A DNA stretch of 64,000 bases from Blastococcus carthaginiensis (lineage in GTDB: Bacteria; Actinomycetota; Actinomycetes; Mycobacteriales; Geodermatophilaceae), in contig NZ_JASNFN010000009.1 of the NCBI RefSeq assembly GCF_030731085.1, positions 62,001-126,000 of the forward strand. The letters are read 5' to 3'. Position numbers and translations under genes: made by a program. The first letter of the stretch is position 1. Each line of letters starts with the position of its first letter. Below the pieces are notes generated by a model. It ran no database searches, was not told the DNA's origin, and saw only the letters and a program-made list of their open reading frames with translations. Of the stretch, positions 46,761 through 55,368 are shown one piece after another.

Positions 46761-48107
46761 GTGGCCAGGCCCAGCATCGTCCCCATCGCACTGACCCTCG
46801 ACGACCGCACGGGGTACACCCTGTGGGCTCCGCCGTGGGAGGAGGACGGCGAGGAGTGGCAGGCGTTCCTCGGGACCACCGAGGACGACACGGCGACCGT
46901 CCACCTCTTCCCGACGCCGGCGAAGCTCGCCGCCTTCTGCCGCACGCGCACCGACCACGACCTCGCCGACCACCCGGTGTGGCCGGTCGTCGCGGGGCTG
47001 GCGGCGGCCGACCTGACCCCGGACGAGGACCACCGCTACGACCTCGACGGGGTGTACGACATCGCCGCCGAGAACCCCGACCGGTGGGCGGTGGAGGAGC
47101 TCGCCGCGACCGTCGACATCGTCAGCCGGCTGGCCGAGTGCCTGGACACCACCGACGAGGACGACGACGAGGAGCAGTTCGAGGCCGTCGCCGAGTTCGC
47201 CGCCAAGCCCGAGATCGGCTCGCTGGGCCTCGGCGTGGAGGCGTTCGCCGGGCGCTCCGGCGAGGACGCCTGGATCGGTGTCGGCAGCGTCTTCGACGAG
47301 CTGTGGGAGGACGTGGTCGAGGAGCTCTCCGACCACTTCGACTGGACCGGCGGTGGGACGGCCACGGTCGAGGAGTACCCGTCGGCCTCCGAGGCCGGCG
47401 ACGACGAGATGGCCGCCGACGACGACGAGCCGGCCGGGCGGGTCGACGTCGCCGAGCCCGCCGGTGCGACCGCCGCGTCGGTGTCCGGCGGCCCGGGCGT
47501 CAGCACCATCGCGCGCGGCAGCCGGGTGACCGCCTCGCCTGCCGCGGTCGCCGCCGCCGCGGAGTTCTGGGAGGCCGTCGGCATCCTGCCGGTGGAGATC
47601 GTCGTCCCCGAGGGCTCGGGGGTGACCCTCCGCTGCTACGTCGACGACGTCGCCCGCTTCCTCGGCCGCGACGGCCAGGTGTTCCTGTTCGACACCCCCG
47701 CCGACCTGGCGCGCTTCTGCGCCGGCAACGAGCGGCACGACCTGGTCGAGATCGCCTCCTGGCCCGAGGTCGCCGACACCGACACGCCACCGCTGCCCGC
47801 CGAGCAGGACCGCTACGACCTCACCGAGCTCTCGGAGGTGCTGGCCGAGGTCGCCGACGGCGCCGCCGGGCTGGTCCCCCACCGGGCGCTCGTGCAGCCC
47901 GCGGAGGGCGTGCGCGACCTGGCCGAGTACGCCGGGCTGACCCGGGTGGAGGAGCTGCTCGCCCCGACGGCGCCGCTCGGCCGGGCGCTGACCCGCGCCG
48001 ACCGGCAGCCCGAACAGCCCCTGGACGCCGGCGAGGCCGCTCGGCTGCGCACCGACTGGGACGAGGTCGTGGCGGCGGTCGACGGCGCGCTGGTCCACCG
48101 CGACTGA
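46761..48107 (+). CDS. Conserved acidic protein with an internal duplication
   Basis: 448 residues, strongly acidic, no signal peptide or membrane segment. Two halves look related: a strand-rich block followed by HLFPTPAKLAAFCRT...HDLAD and DRYDL-like segments near 55-95, and FLFDTPADLARFCAG...HDLVE with DRYDL near 310-365. A Glu/Asp-rich linker (about 125-250) joins them. The family is a conserved actinobacterial hypothetical; by position it matches Rv3311 of M. tuberculosis, as I recall. Function unknown. Confidence 0.8.
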   Translation: MARPSIVPIALTLDDRTGYTLWAPPWEEDGEEWQAFLGTTEDDTATVHLFPTPAKLAAFCRTRTDHDLADHPVWPVVAGLAAADLTPDEDHRYDLDGVYDIAAENPDRWAVEELAATVDIVSRLAECLDTTDEDDDEEQFEAVAEFAAKPEIGSLGLGVEAFAGRSGEDAWIGVGSVFDELWEDVVEELSDHFDWTGGGTATVEEYPSASEAGDDEMAADDDEPAGRVDVAEPAGATAASVSGGPGVSTIARGSRVTASPAAVAAAAEFWEAVGILPVEIVVPEGSGVTLRCYVDDVARFLGRDGQVFLFDTPADLARFCAGNERHDLVEIASWPEVADTDTPPLPAEQDRYDLTELSEVLAEVADGAAGLVPHRALVQPAEGVRDLAEYAGLTRVEELLAPTAPLGRALTRADRQPEQPLDAGEAARLRTDWDEVVAAVDGALVHRD

Positions 48108-48121
48108 ACCCGCCCCCTCCG

Positions 48122-48184
48122 CCTTGTTGATCAGGTCGCCTGATCAACAAGGGTCCTGGCTCACGATCGACAGTGAGCCAGGAC
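48122..48184. terminator. Two adjacent perfect hairpins between convergent genes
   Basis: First: CCTTGTTGATCAGG (48122-48135), loop TCG, CCTGATCAACAAGG (48139-48152). Second: GTCCTGGCTCAC (48153-48164), 8-base loop, GTGAGCCAGGAC (48173-48184). They abut without a gap, and CTGAGCCAGGAC recurs at 48193-48204. Position between the acidic protein gene and the helicase gene suggests a two-way terminator. Confidence 0.7.
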
Positions 48185-48216
48185 CCCGTGAGCTGAGCCA
48201 GGACGGTGCGAGCGCG

Positions 48217-49677
48217 TCAGTCGCGGGTGCGCGGGGGGCGACCCGAGCGCTCGCCGCCGAACCGGCGGTCACCGCCGCCGGGGCGGCCGGACCGCTCACC
48301 GCCGGAGCGGTTGCGGTCGCCGTACGAGCGGCGCGGGCCCCCGCGGGAACCGCCACCCGGCCGGTCGCCTTCGCGGCGCGGACGGCCACCGGGACCACCG
48401 GCGCGACGCGAGTCGCGGACCGGGCGCTCGACCGGCTCGACGTGCACGCCGCTGGCGACGAGCTCGGCGATCTCCTGGTCACCCGGGGTCACCCGGCGCA
48501 GCGCCGGGTCGACCTTGGCCTGGCGGAAGCGCCGCTTGGACTGGCCGACCTGGTCGGGCAGCAGCAGCGACACGACCACACCGGCGGCACCCGCGCGGGC
48601 GGTGCGGCCCGACCGGTGCAGGTAGGTCTTCGAGTCCGCCGGCGGGTCGTAGTGCACGACCAGCGAGACGTCGTCGACGTGGATGCCGCGGGCGGCGACG
48701 TCGGTGGCCACCAGCACCGGCGACCGGGCGTCGGTGAACGCCTCGAGCGCGCGCTTGCGGGCGGACTGCGGGAGACCGCCGTGGATGGCCGCCGCCTTGA
48801 CGCCCGCCTCGAGCAGGTGCTCGGTGAGGCGGTCGGCGCCCAGCTGGGTGCGGACGAAGATCAGCGTCCGGCCCGGCCGGCGGGCCAGCTCCTTGGCCAG
48901 CCCGACCTTGTCGCGGAAGGCCAGCGTGTACGCGCGGTGCTCGGCCGGCGGGGCGTCGTCCCCGGGGCGCTTGACCTCGTGCCGCGCCGGGTCCTTGAGG
49001 TAGCGGCGCACCAGGGCGTCGACCTCGCCGTCGAGCGTGGCGGAGAACAGCAGGCGCTGGGCGTCGGCCGCGGTCTGGTCGAGCAGCTCCTTGACGACCG
49101 GCAGGAAGCCCAGGTCGGCCATGAAGTCGGCCTCGTCGAGGACGGTGATGACGACCTCGGCGAGGGTGGCCTCGCCCTGGCTGATCAGGTCCTGCAGCCG
49201 GCCGGGGGTGGCGATGATGACGTCCACGCCGCGGCGGAGCTGCTGGATCTGGCGGTACATGGGCGCGCCGCCGTAGACGGTGGCGAGCTGCACGCCGGTC
49301 GCCTGGCCGAGGGGGGCCAGGTTGTCGTGCACCTGCTGGGCGAGCTCGCGCGTGGGCACGAGGACCAGCCCGCGCGGAGCGCGGCGGCCGTGCTTCACCT
49401 CGGCGCCGAGGCGCGCGAGCAGCGGCAGCCCGAAGGCCAGGGTCTTGCCCGAGCCGGTGGCGGCCTTGCCGAGCACGTCGCGCCCGGCGAGCGCGTCGGG
49501 CAGGGCCGAGGTCTGGATGGCGAAGGGACGGCGGATGTCGCGCCGCTCGAGCGCGGTCACCAGCTGCTGGGGCAGACCCAGCTGGCCGAAGGTGGGGCCG
49601 GCCGGCGCCTCGGGCGCCGCGACAGGGGTGGTCTCGGCCTCGTTCGACTCGATCGGGGCAGGGTGGATCAACGTCAT
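48217..49677 (-). CDS. DEAD/DEAH-box RNA helicase with RG-rich tail
   Basis: 486 residues. Q motif FGQLGLPQQLVTALE...PFAIQ (about 30-54), motif I AATGSGKT (72-79), PTREL, TPGR, motif II DEAD, SAT, and motif VI HRSGRTAR. The last ~65 residues are rich in Arg and Gly (GGGSRGGPRRSYGDRNR type), typical of RNA-binding tails. It unwinds short RNA duplexes in ribosome assembly or cold adaptation. The leader upstream is long and structured, as in cold-shock helicases. Confidence 0.92.
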   Translation of the reverse strand: MTLIHPAPIESNEAETTPVAAPEAPAGPTFGQLGLPQQLVTALERRDIRRPFAIQTSALPDALAGRDVLGKAATGSGKTLAFGLPLLARLGAEVKHGRRAPRGLVLVPTRELAQQVHDNLAPLGQATGVQLATVYGGAPMYRQIQQLRRGVDVIIATPGRLQDLISQGEATLAEVVITVLDEADFMADLGFLPVVKELLDQTAADAQRLLFSATLDGEVDALVRRYLKDPARHEVKRPGDDAPPAEHRAYTLAFRDKVGLAKELARRPGRTLIFVRTQLGADRLTEHLLEAGVKAAAIHGGLPQSARKRALEAFTDARSPVLVATDVAARGIHVDDVSLVVHYDPPADSKTYLHRSGRTARAGAAGVVVSLLLPDQVGQSKRRFRQAKVDPALRRVTPGDQEIAELVASGVHVEPVERPVRDSRRAGGPGGRPRREGDRPGGGSRGGPRRSYGDRNRSGGERSGRPGGGDRRFGGERSGRPPRTRD

Positions 49678-49859
49678 GCGGGGTGGGGCTCCGATACTGC
49701 TCGGAGCGCGTCCCGTGGAAGAGGAGGAGCCCCGGCGAGTGCCGGCGTCCTACTTGGCGATCAGCTGCGCCCGAGGGGCGCGGGATCTGCACGGATGCGC
49801 TCGTTCCCGGACCGACCGTCCGGGAGGATGACCGGCCTTGTGCCGGTGCCTCTACCGTA
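49678..49859 (-). promoter_or_regulatory. Structured 5' leader and -10 box of the DEAD-box helicase gene
   Basis: TACGGT on the minus strand (49854-49859) is a good -10 box and would give a leader of about 170 nt. The leader holds several hairpins, for example CCCGGAC/GTCCGGG at 49806-49812 with 49818-49824, and a GCGCCC/GGGCGC pair near 49770-49790. Long leaders control cold-shock helicases in other bacteria; here this is inference. Confidence 0.45.
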
Positions 49860-49904
49860 GCAGCGGAGATCACGGCGCCATTCCCGCGAACGGGCGTGAC
49901 GGCT

Positions 49905-49920
49905 CCCACCCGCGGGTGGG
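49905..49920. terminator. Hairpin directly after the mgtC-type gene
   Basis: CCCACCC and GGGTGGG around a GC centre, adjacent to the minus-strand stop codon at 49921. Confidence 0.5.
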
Positions 49921-50613
49921 TCAGTCGGCGTCCTCGTCCTGCTGCCCGGCCGAGACCGCCAGCACCCCGTCGAGGTCGGCGAGCCGCGCGGCGAGCGCCG
50001 TGACCGGGCCCGCCCCCTCCAGCGTCAGCCGCACGGTGGCCTGCGGGACACCGCTGCGCTGCTCGGTCTCGAGGGAGGTCGCCAGGTCCCGAACCGTGAA
50101 GTCCTGCTGCGTGCACTCGGCGAGGGCCCGGCGCAGCACGCCCTCCCCGTCCCGGTAGGTGAGCACCAGCGGGTAGGCCTGCGCCGCGCGCCCCGAGAGC
50201 CGCCGGGCCAGCGGGGTGAAGGCGTAGGCGATCAGCAGGTGGCCGGCGGTGGCGACGGCGGCATACGCCCACAGCCCGGCCCCCGCGGCCATCCCGACCG
50301 CCGCGGTGAGCCAGACGACGGCCGCGGTGGTCAACCCGCGGACGGCGTCGCGCCGCACGAAGATCAGGCCGCCGCCGATGAAGCCCAGCCCGGACACCAC
50401 CTGGGCGGCGATGCGGGAGTCGCCGAACTCCGCGCGGCTGATCACCATGAACAGCGCCGCGGCGAACCCCACGATGGTGAGCGTGCGAAGACCGGCCGCC
50501 TTGTGCCGCAGCTCGCGCTCGAACCCGATGAGCGCGGAGAGCGCGAAGGCCACCCCGAGGTCGGCCAGCCGGTCCCAGGACTGCCCGGTCGCCTCGGCGA
50601 GCAGGACCTCCAC
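49921..50613 (-). CDS. MgtC/SapB family membrane protein
   Basis: 230 residues. Four to five hydrophobic segments in the first 145 residues with the family motifs GFERELRHKAAGLRT (30-44) and SGLGFIGGGLIFV (74-86), then a soluble C-terminal ACT-like domain (about 150-230). MgtC proteins modulate magnesium homeostasis and P-type/F-type ATPases and help intracellular survival in pathogens; in soil actinobacteria the role is unclear. The GTG start is three bases after the add stop, so add-mgtC form an operon. Confidence 0.88.
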   Translation of the reverse strand: MEVLLAEATGQSWDRLADLGVAFALSALIGFERELRHKAAGLRTLTIVGFAAALFMVISRAEFGDSRIAAQVVSGLGFIGGGLIFVRRDAVRGLTTAAVVWLTAAVGMAAGAGLWAYAAVATAGHLLIAYAFTPLARRLSGRAAQAYPLVLTYRDGEGVLRRALAECTQQDFTVRDLATSLETEQRSGVPQATVRLTLEGAGPVTALAARLADLDGVLAVSAGQQDEDAD

Positions 50614-50616
50614 GGG

Positions 50617-51690
50617 TCAGCCCCGCAGCGCGGCGTACCCGGGGCGGACGACGTCGTCCAGCAGCCGCCGGCGTTCGTCGTCCGTCAGGAAGGCGCCCGC
50701 CAGCGCACGCTCCGTCACCGTCTGCACGTCGTCCCAGGTCCAGCCGGACGTCGTCGCGACGTCGGTGACCTCGCTGGTCACCGACACCCCGCTCATCAGC
50801 CGGTTGTCGGTGTTGAGCGTGACGGCGAAGCCGAGCCGGTGCAGGCGGTCCACCGGGTGCTCGGCCAGCGAGGGGTAGGCCCCGGTCTGCACGTTGGACG
50901 ACGGCGCCACCTCGAGAGTGACCTGCCCGTCGCGGACCCGCTGCGCGACCGGGCCGAGCGTGCCGTCCGCGGCGACCTCGTCGGCGATCCGCACGCCGTG
51001 GCCGAGCCGCTCGGCTCCGGCGCCGTCGAGCGCGGCGACGATGCTGGCGATGCCGGCTGCCTCCCCCGCGTGCACGGTCCGGTGCGCCCCCGCGCGGTCC
51101 AGCAGGGCGAGCGCGGCGGGGATGCGGTCCGGCGGGAACCCGTCCTCCGGGCCGGCCAGGTCGAAGCCGACGACGCCGGCGTCGCGGTAGCGGACCACGA
51201 GGTCGGCGACCTCCTCCCAGCGGTCATCCTGCCGCATGGCGCACAGCAGCGTGCCGATGCGGATGGGGGTGCCCGAGGCGGCGGCGTCCCGGCTGCCCTG
51301 CGCGTAGCCGTCGAGCATTGCCTCGACCGCCGCCTCCATCGGCATCCCGCCGGTGAGCAGCTCGGGGGCCATGCGCACCTCGGCGTACACGACGCCGTCG
51401 GCGGCGAGGTCGAGCGCGCACTCCCGGGCCACGCGTGCGACGGCGTCAGGGGTCTGCATCACGGCGACGGTGTGCGCGAACGTCTCCAGGTACTGCACGA
51501 GGGAGCCGGAGGCCGCCGCCTCGCGGAACCAGCGCCCGAGCGACGCGGCGTCCGACGCCGGGAGCTCCCGGTAGCCGGCCTCGTCGGCCAGGTCGAGCAC
51601 CGTCTGCGGCCGCAACCCGCCGTCCAGGTGGTCGTGCAGCAGGACCTTCGGGGCGCGACGGACGTTCTCGGGGTTCAGCGGTGCAGGCAC
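50617..51690 (-). CDS. add: Adenosine deaminase
   Basis: 357 residues. HDHLDGGLR (19-27) holds two zinc-ligand histidines; HAGEAAG near 207 the third with the catalytic Glu; SSNVQTG near 268; and LNTDNR near 300 the zinc-binding Asp. It converts (deoxy)adenosine to (deoxy)inosine, which the PunA encoded at 35.8 kb can split. The GTG at 51690 is preceded at six bases by TAGCTT. As I recall, Rv3313c is the M. tuberculosis counterpart in the same block. Confidence 0.95.
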   Translation of the reverse strand: MPAPLNPENVRRAPKVLLHDHLDGGLRPQTVLDLADEAGYRELPASDAASLGRWFREAAASGSLVQYLETFAHTVAVMQTPDAVARVARECALDLAADGVVYAEVRMAPELLTGGMPMEAAVEAMLDGYAQGSRDAAASGTPIRIGTLLCAMRQDDRWEEVADLVVRYRDAGVVGFDLAGPEDGFPPDRIPAALALLDRAGAHRTVHAGEAAGIASIVAALDGAGAERLGHGVRIADEVAADGTLGPVAQRVRDGQVTLEVAPSSNVQTGAYPSLAEHPVDRLHRLGFAVTLNTDNRLMSGVSVTSEVTDVATTSGWTWDDVQTVTERALAGAFLTDDERRRLLDDVVRPGYAALRG

Positions 51691-51696
51691 ATGGGA

Positions 51697-51702
51697 AAGC
51701 TA
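51697..51702 (-). promoter_or_regulatory. -10 box of add-mgtC, leaderless arrangement
   Basis: TAGCTT on the minus strand, six bases before the add GTG. Confidence 0.5.
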
Positions 51703-52165
51703 CCGACCCACCGATCGGCGTCGTGCCGAGCGGGGTCCGGAGGTCCCCCGAGGAACGACGTGGAGCAGCGCGGGGGGCCTGTGCGGCAACACGTGGATGT
51801 GGGACATCCGGACCGAGCCGACGCTCGAACCAGCCGTCTGACCTGTGCGCCTCCTCATGAGATCGGGCACGGGACGATGTGCGATGACGCTCGCTTTCAA
51901 GGACCAGATCTGGACGTCAGCGCACTCCGTTGGTCGGTGAGGGCAACCGGTCCGCCCACCTGTTGCCGTACTGGGGGACGGCCGTTGGTCGCGGTGTCGT
52001 GCCGAGCGGGGGCCGGAGGTCTCCGCGCAGGGACGACGGAAGGGCTCAGCGCAACGGGGGGACGGCCCGTTGGCCGCGGTGTCGTGCCGAGTGGGGGCCG
52101 GAGGTCTCCGCGCAGGGACGAGGGAAGGGCTCAGCGCAACGGGGGGGGACGGCCGTTGGCCGCGG
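51703..52165. repeat. Repeat-rich 504 bp gap with 84/87 bp tandem repeat
   Basis: Between add and the ABC permease gene. Tandem units start at 51977, 52061 and 52148 (the last partial) with GACGGCC(C)GTTGG and continue through CGCGGTGTCGTGCCGAG, GGCCGGAGGTCTCCGCGCAG and AAGGGCTCAGCGCAACGGGG. The first two are over 90% alike by eye. A diverged piece (GTCGTGCCGAGCGGGGTCCGG) lies at 51720. Parts resemble the dispersed repeat at 15704 and 53937. I see no credible gene here. Confidence 0.7.
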
Positions 52166-52184
52166 TGCGGTCCGGAGGACCGCA
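52166..52184. terminator. Terminator hairpin of the ABC-2 exporter genes
   Basis: TGCGGTCC (52166-52173), loop GGA, GGACCGCA (52177-52184), 10 bases downstream of the minus-strand permease stop. Confidence 0.6.
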
Positions 52185-52194
52185 GTGTCACCGG

Positions 52195-53007
52195 TCATCT
52201 GTCCTGCCAGCGGAAGGTGCGGACGCAGAGCAGCAGGCCCAGCACGCACCAGACGCCGAGGACGACCGCCACCGTGCCGAGCTCCCAGGAGCCCGCCGGC
52301 TCGCGGGCGGCGAGCGCGTCGGGCAGGAACACCGAGCGCAGGCCCTGGGCCAGCCACTTCACCGGGAAGACGGCGGCGACGTCCTGCAGCCACCCGGGCA
52401 CCTGGTCGAAGGGCATGAAGACGCCGGAGATGAACTCGAGCACGAGCGCGATCGGCGTGATCGTCGCCGAGGCCGACCGGGAGTTGCGGGCCAGGGAGGA
52501 GACCGTGATGCCGAGCAACGTGCAGGCCGCCGCCCCCAGCACGGTCACCCAGGCGAAGGTCAGCCAGCCCGCACCCGTGGGCAGGTCGATGCCGAACACG
52601 AGCACGCCGACGATCAGCAGGAGCACGATCGTCGCGATCGTCACCGCGACGACCTGGGCGACCTTGCCGACGAAGTAGGCGGTCTTGGGCATCGGGCTGC
52701 CGGCCAGCGCCTTGAGCGTGCCGTCGGAGCGCTCACCGGCGATGTGGATCGCCATGTTCTGCAGGCTCGCGCCCACGATGCCGGCAGCGATGACCCCCGC
52801 CATGAAGTACTGCGGGAAGTCCACGCCGGAGCCCAGGTCGTAGTCCAGGACCGCGCCCAGCCCGAGCAGCAGGATGACCGGGAAGACGAGCGTGAAGACG
52901 ACCGACTCGCGCTGGCGGAAGAACTCCTTGAGCTCCACCCCCGCCCGCGTGCGGGAGACCCGGGTGACCGAAGGCAGGGCGGCCCGCTCGGGTGAGGTGG
53001 TGCTCAC
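52195..53007 (-). CDS. ABC-2 type transporter permease
   Basis: 270 residues with six hydrophobic segments (approximately 37-56, 68-87, 111-135, 145-166, 181-198 and 238-258) and the ABC-2 motif FISGVFMPFDQVPGWLQ near 190-206. It forms an exporter with the ATPase encoded just before it (GTGA overlap). DrrB-like exporters of drugs or lipids have this size. The substrate is unknown. Confidence 0.88.
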   Translation of the reverse strand: MSTTSPERAALPSVTRVSRTRAGVELKEFFRQRESVVFTLVFPVILLLGLGAVLDYDLGSGVDFPQYFMAGVIAAGIVGASLQNMAIHIAGERSDGTLKALAGSPMPKTAYFVGKVAQVVAVTIATIVLLLIVGVLVFGIDLPTGAGWLTFAWVTVLGAAACTLLGITVSSLARNSRSASATITPIALVLEFISGVFMPFDQVPGWLQDVAAVFPVKWLAQGLRSVFLPDALAAREPAGSWELGTVAVVLGVWCVLGLLLCVRTFRWQDR

Positions 53008-53906
53008 GAGCGGTCCCCGATCATCTTGAGGTAGACGTCCTCGAGGGTGGGCCGGCTGACGGCGAGGTCGGGCACCTCGCCGGGGAAGCGGGCGGCGAGC
53101 TCGGCGACGAAGGCGGTGGGCGTGGCGGTCTCGGCGGTGCGGCGGGCGCCGTCCTCGGTCCAGCTGACGACGGCGGGCGCGGTGCCGCGGCCGCCGATCG
53201 CGGTCGGGACGGCGACCTCGGCGAGCTGGCCGTGGGCGAGGACGCCGACCCGGTCGGCCAGCTCCTCCGCCTCGTCGAGGTAGTGGGTGGTGAGCAGCAT
53301 GGTGGTGCCCAGCTCGCGCAGCGACCGGATCAGCGACCAGAACTGGCGGCGCGCCTCCGGGTCGAAGCCGGTGGTCGGCTCGTCGAGGAACAGCAGCCGG
53401 GGCCGCCCGACGATGCCCAGCGCCACGTCCAGCCGGCGCCGCTGCCCGCCCGAGAGCGTGCGACCGCGGGCCCCGGCCTTCTCGGTGAGGCCGACCAGCT
53501 CCAGCACCTCGTCGGGGTCGCGGGGGTCGGCGTAGTAGGAGGCCTGCGCGGACAGCAGCTCGCGCACCGAGAGCTGGCTGTCCCCGGCGCCGGACTGCAG
53601 CACGATGCCGAGCTCCGCCTTCCAGCGGCGGCCGCCCCGCGCCGGGTCGACCCCGAGCACCCGTACCTCGCCGGCGTCCCGGTCGCGGTAGCCCTCGCAG
53701 ATCTCGACCGTCGTCGTCTTCCCGGCCCCGTTGGGCCCCAGCAGCGCGAAGATCTCCCCGCGGCGGATGTCGAGGTCCAGCCCGTCGACGGCCGCCCGGT
53801 CGCCGTAGCGCTTGACCAGGCCGCGGATCGAGATGGCCGCCTCGGGGTCCGGGGGCTCGCCCGGCGCGGCCGGGAGCAGGCCGGGAGCGGCGGGAGTCCG
53901 GGTCAC
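53004..53906 (-). CDS. ABC-2 transporter ATP-binding protein
   Basis: 300 residues. Walker A GPNGAGKTT near 55-63, signature LSGGQRRRLDVALG near 150, Walker B LLFLDEPTTGFDP near 170, His loop TTHYLDEAEELADRV near 203, and a C-terminal DrrA-type extension. The GTG at 53906 (VTRTPAAPG) has AAGGGAGA upstream; an in-frame start 15 codons earlier is less likely. First gene of a two-gene exporter operon. Confidence 0.9.
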   Translation of the reverse strand: MTRTPAAPGLLPAAPGEPPDPEAAISIRGLVKRYGDRAAVDGLDLDIRRGEIFALLGPNGAGKTTTVEICEGYRDRDAGEVRVLGVDPARGGRRWKAELGIVLQSGAGDSQLSVRELLSAQASYYADPRDPDEVLELVGLTEKAGARGRTLSGGQRRRLDVALGIVGRPRLLFLDEPTTGFDPEARRQFWSLIRSLRELGTTMLLTTHYLDEAEELADRVGVLAHGQLAEVAVPTAIGGRGTAPAVVSWTEDGARRTAETATPTAFVAELAARFPGEVPDLAVSRPTLEDVYLKMIGDRS

Positions 53907-53936
53907 GAAGAGACAGTCTCCCTTACACCATCGCGA

Positions 53937-53970
53937 CCCTCCGGGCCGCACCGCGATCAGGTGCCGTCCC
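53937..53970 (-). repeat. Dispersed ~33 bp repeat, copy 3 (intergenic)
   Basis: Minus-strand GGGACGGCACCTGATCGCGG followed by TGCGGCCCGGAGG, matching the copy inside accE at 15704-15737 with a handful of differences. It lies upstream of the exporter ATPase gene. Confidence 0.6.
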
Positions 53971-54087
53971 GACCTGCTGTGAGCCCGTCCCGGCCCTTGT
54001 CGGGGAGCCTTCGGCCCCCGCTCCTCGCGCCGCCTCGCAGGGCGGCGTACCGGGCGCTCCTCGGGAGACCCTCCGGGCCCCCGCTCG

Positions 54088-55368
54088 TCACGCCGTGATG
54101 CGGTCGAGCACCAGCGGCAGCGGCTGCTCGCCCGAGTCCACCCCGATGGCGCCCTCGAGCGCCTCGAGCGCCCGCGGGATCCGGTCGGCGTCGTCGGTCT
54201 GCAGCTCCAGCAGCGGCTGGCCCGCGGTCACCCGCTCCCCCACGCCGGCGGTCCAGGTGATCCCCGCGGCGGCCGAGACCGGGTCCTCCTTGCGGGCCCG
54301 GCCGGCGCCCAGCCGCCAGGCGGCGACGCCCAGGGCGTAGGCGTCCAGGCGGGTGAGGGTGCCGGTGGCCGGGGCGGTCACCACGTGCCGCTCCGCGGGC
54401 TGCGGCAGCGGCGCATCGGGATCGCCGCCCTGCGCGCCGATCATCCGCCGCCACACGTCCATGGCCCGCCCGTCGGCCAGCGCGTCGGCCGGGTCGACGT
54501 CGTCCCGGCCGGCCCCGGCGAGCATCTCCCGGGCAAGGGCGAGGGTCAGCTCAACGACGTCGGCGGGCCCGCCGCCGGCGAGCACCTCCACCGACTCCGC
54601 GACCTCGACGGCATTGCCCGCGGCGCGGCCCAGCGGCCGGTCCATCGCGGTCACCAGCGCCACCGTGCGCACCCCGGCGGCCTCGCCGAGCCCGACCATC
54701 GTGCGGGCCAGCGTCCGGGCGTCGTCGGGGTTCTTCATGAAGGCGCCCGAGCCGGTCTTGACGTCGAGGACCAGCGCGTCGGCGCCCTCGGCGATCTTCT
54801 TGCTCATGATCGAGCTGGCGATGAGCGGGATCGACTCGACGGTGCCCGTGACATCGCGGAGCGCGTAGAGCAGCTTGTCGGCTGGGGCGAGGTCGTGGCC
54901 GGCCGCGCAGATGACCGCGCCGACGTCGCGGAGCTGCGCGAGGTAGGCCTCCTCGTGCACGTCCGCCCGCCAGCCGGGGACCGCCTCCAGCTTGTCCAGC
55001 GTGCCCCCGGTGTGGCCGAGGCCCCGGCCGGAGAGCTGCGGGACGGCGACGCCGCAGGCGGCGACGAGCGGCGCCAGCGGCAGCGTGATCTTGTCGCCGA
55101 CCCCGCCGGTGGAGTGCTTGTCGGCGGTGGGCCGGCCGAGCGCGGACAGGTCCTTGCGCTCGCCGGAGTCGATCATCGCCTGCGTCCAGGCGGCGAGCTC
55201 GTCGGCGCTCATCCCTCGGAAGAACACCGCCATGAGCAGCGCGCTCATCTGCTCGTCCGGGACCTGCCCGGCGGTGTAGGCGCCGATCACCCAGCGGATC
55301 TGCTCGGCGGTGAGCGGGACGCCGTCCCGCTTGGCGCGGATGACGTCGATCGCGTCGTGGCCGGCCAT
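54088..55368 (-). CDS. deoA: Thymidine (pyrimidine-nucleoside) phosphorylase
   Basis: 426 residues. KHSTGGVGDKITLPLAP near 82-98 is the family signature; KTGSGAFMK near 185-193 is the phosphate loop. It splits thymidine, deoxyuridine or uridine to base and (deoxy)ribose-1-phosphate. The ATG overlaps the cdd stop (TGATG). It completes an import-deaminate-cleave operon: nucleoside importer, cdd, deoA. Confidence 0.95.
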   Translation of the reverse strand: MAGHDAIDVIRAKRDGVPLTAEQIRWVIGAYTAGQVPDEQMSALLMAVFFRGMSADELAAWTQAMIDSGERKDLSALGRPTADKHSTGGVGDKITLPLAPLVAACGVAVPQLSGRGLGHTGGTLDKLEAVPGWRADVHEEAYLAQLRDVGAVICAAGHDLAPADKLLYALRDVTGTVESIPLIASSIMSKKIAEGADALVLDVKTGSGAFMKNPDDARTLARTMVGLGEAAGVRTVALVTAMDRPLGRAAGNAVEVAESVEVLAGGGPADVVELTLALAREMLAGAGRDDVDPADALADGRAMDVWRRMIGAQGGDPDAPLPQPAERHVVTAPATGTLTRLDAYALGVAAWRLGAGRARKEDPVSAAAGITWTAGVGERVTAGQPLLELQTDDADRIPRALEALEGAIGVDSGEQPLPLVLDRITA

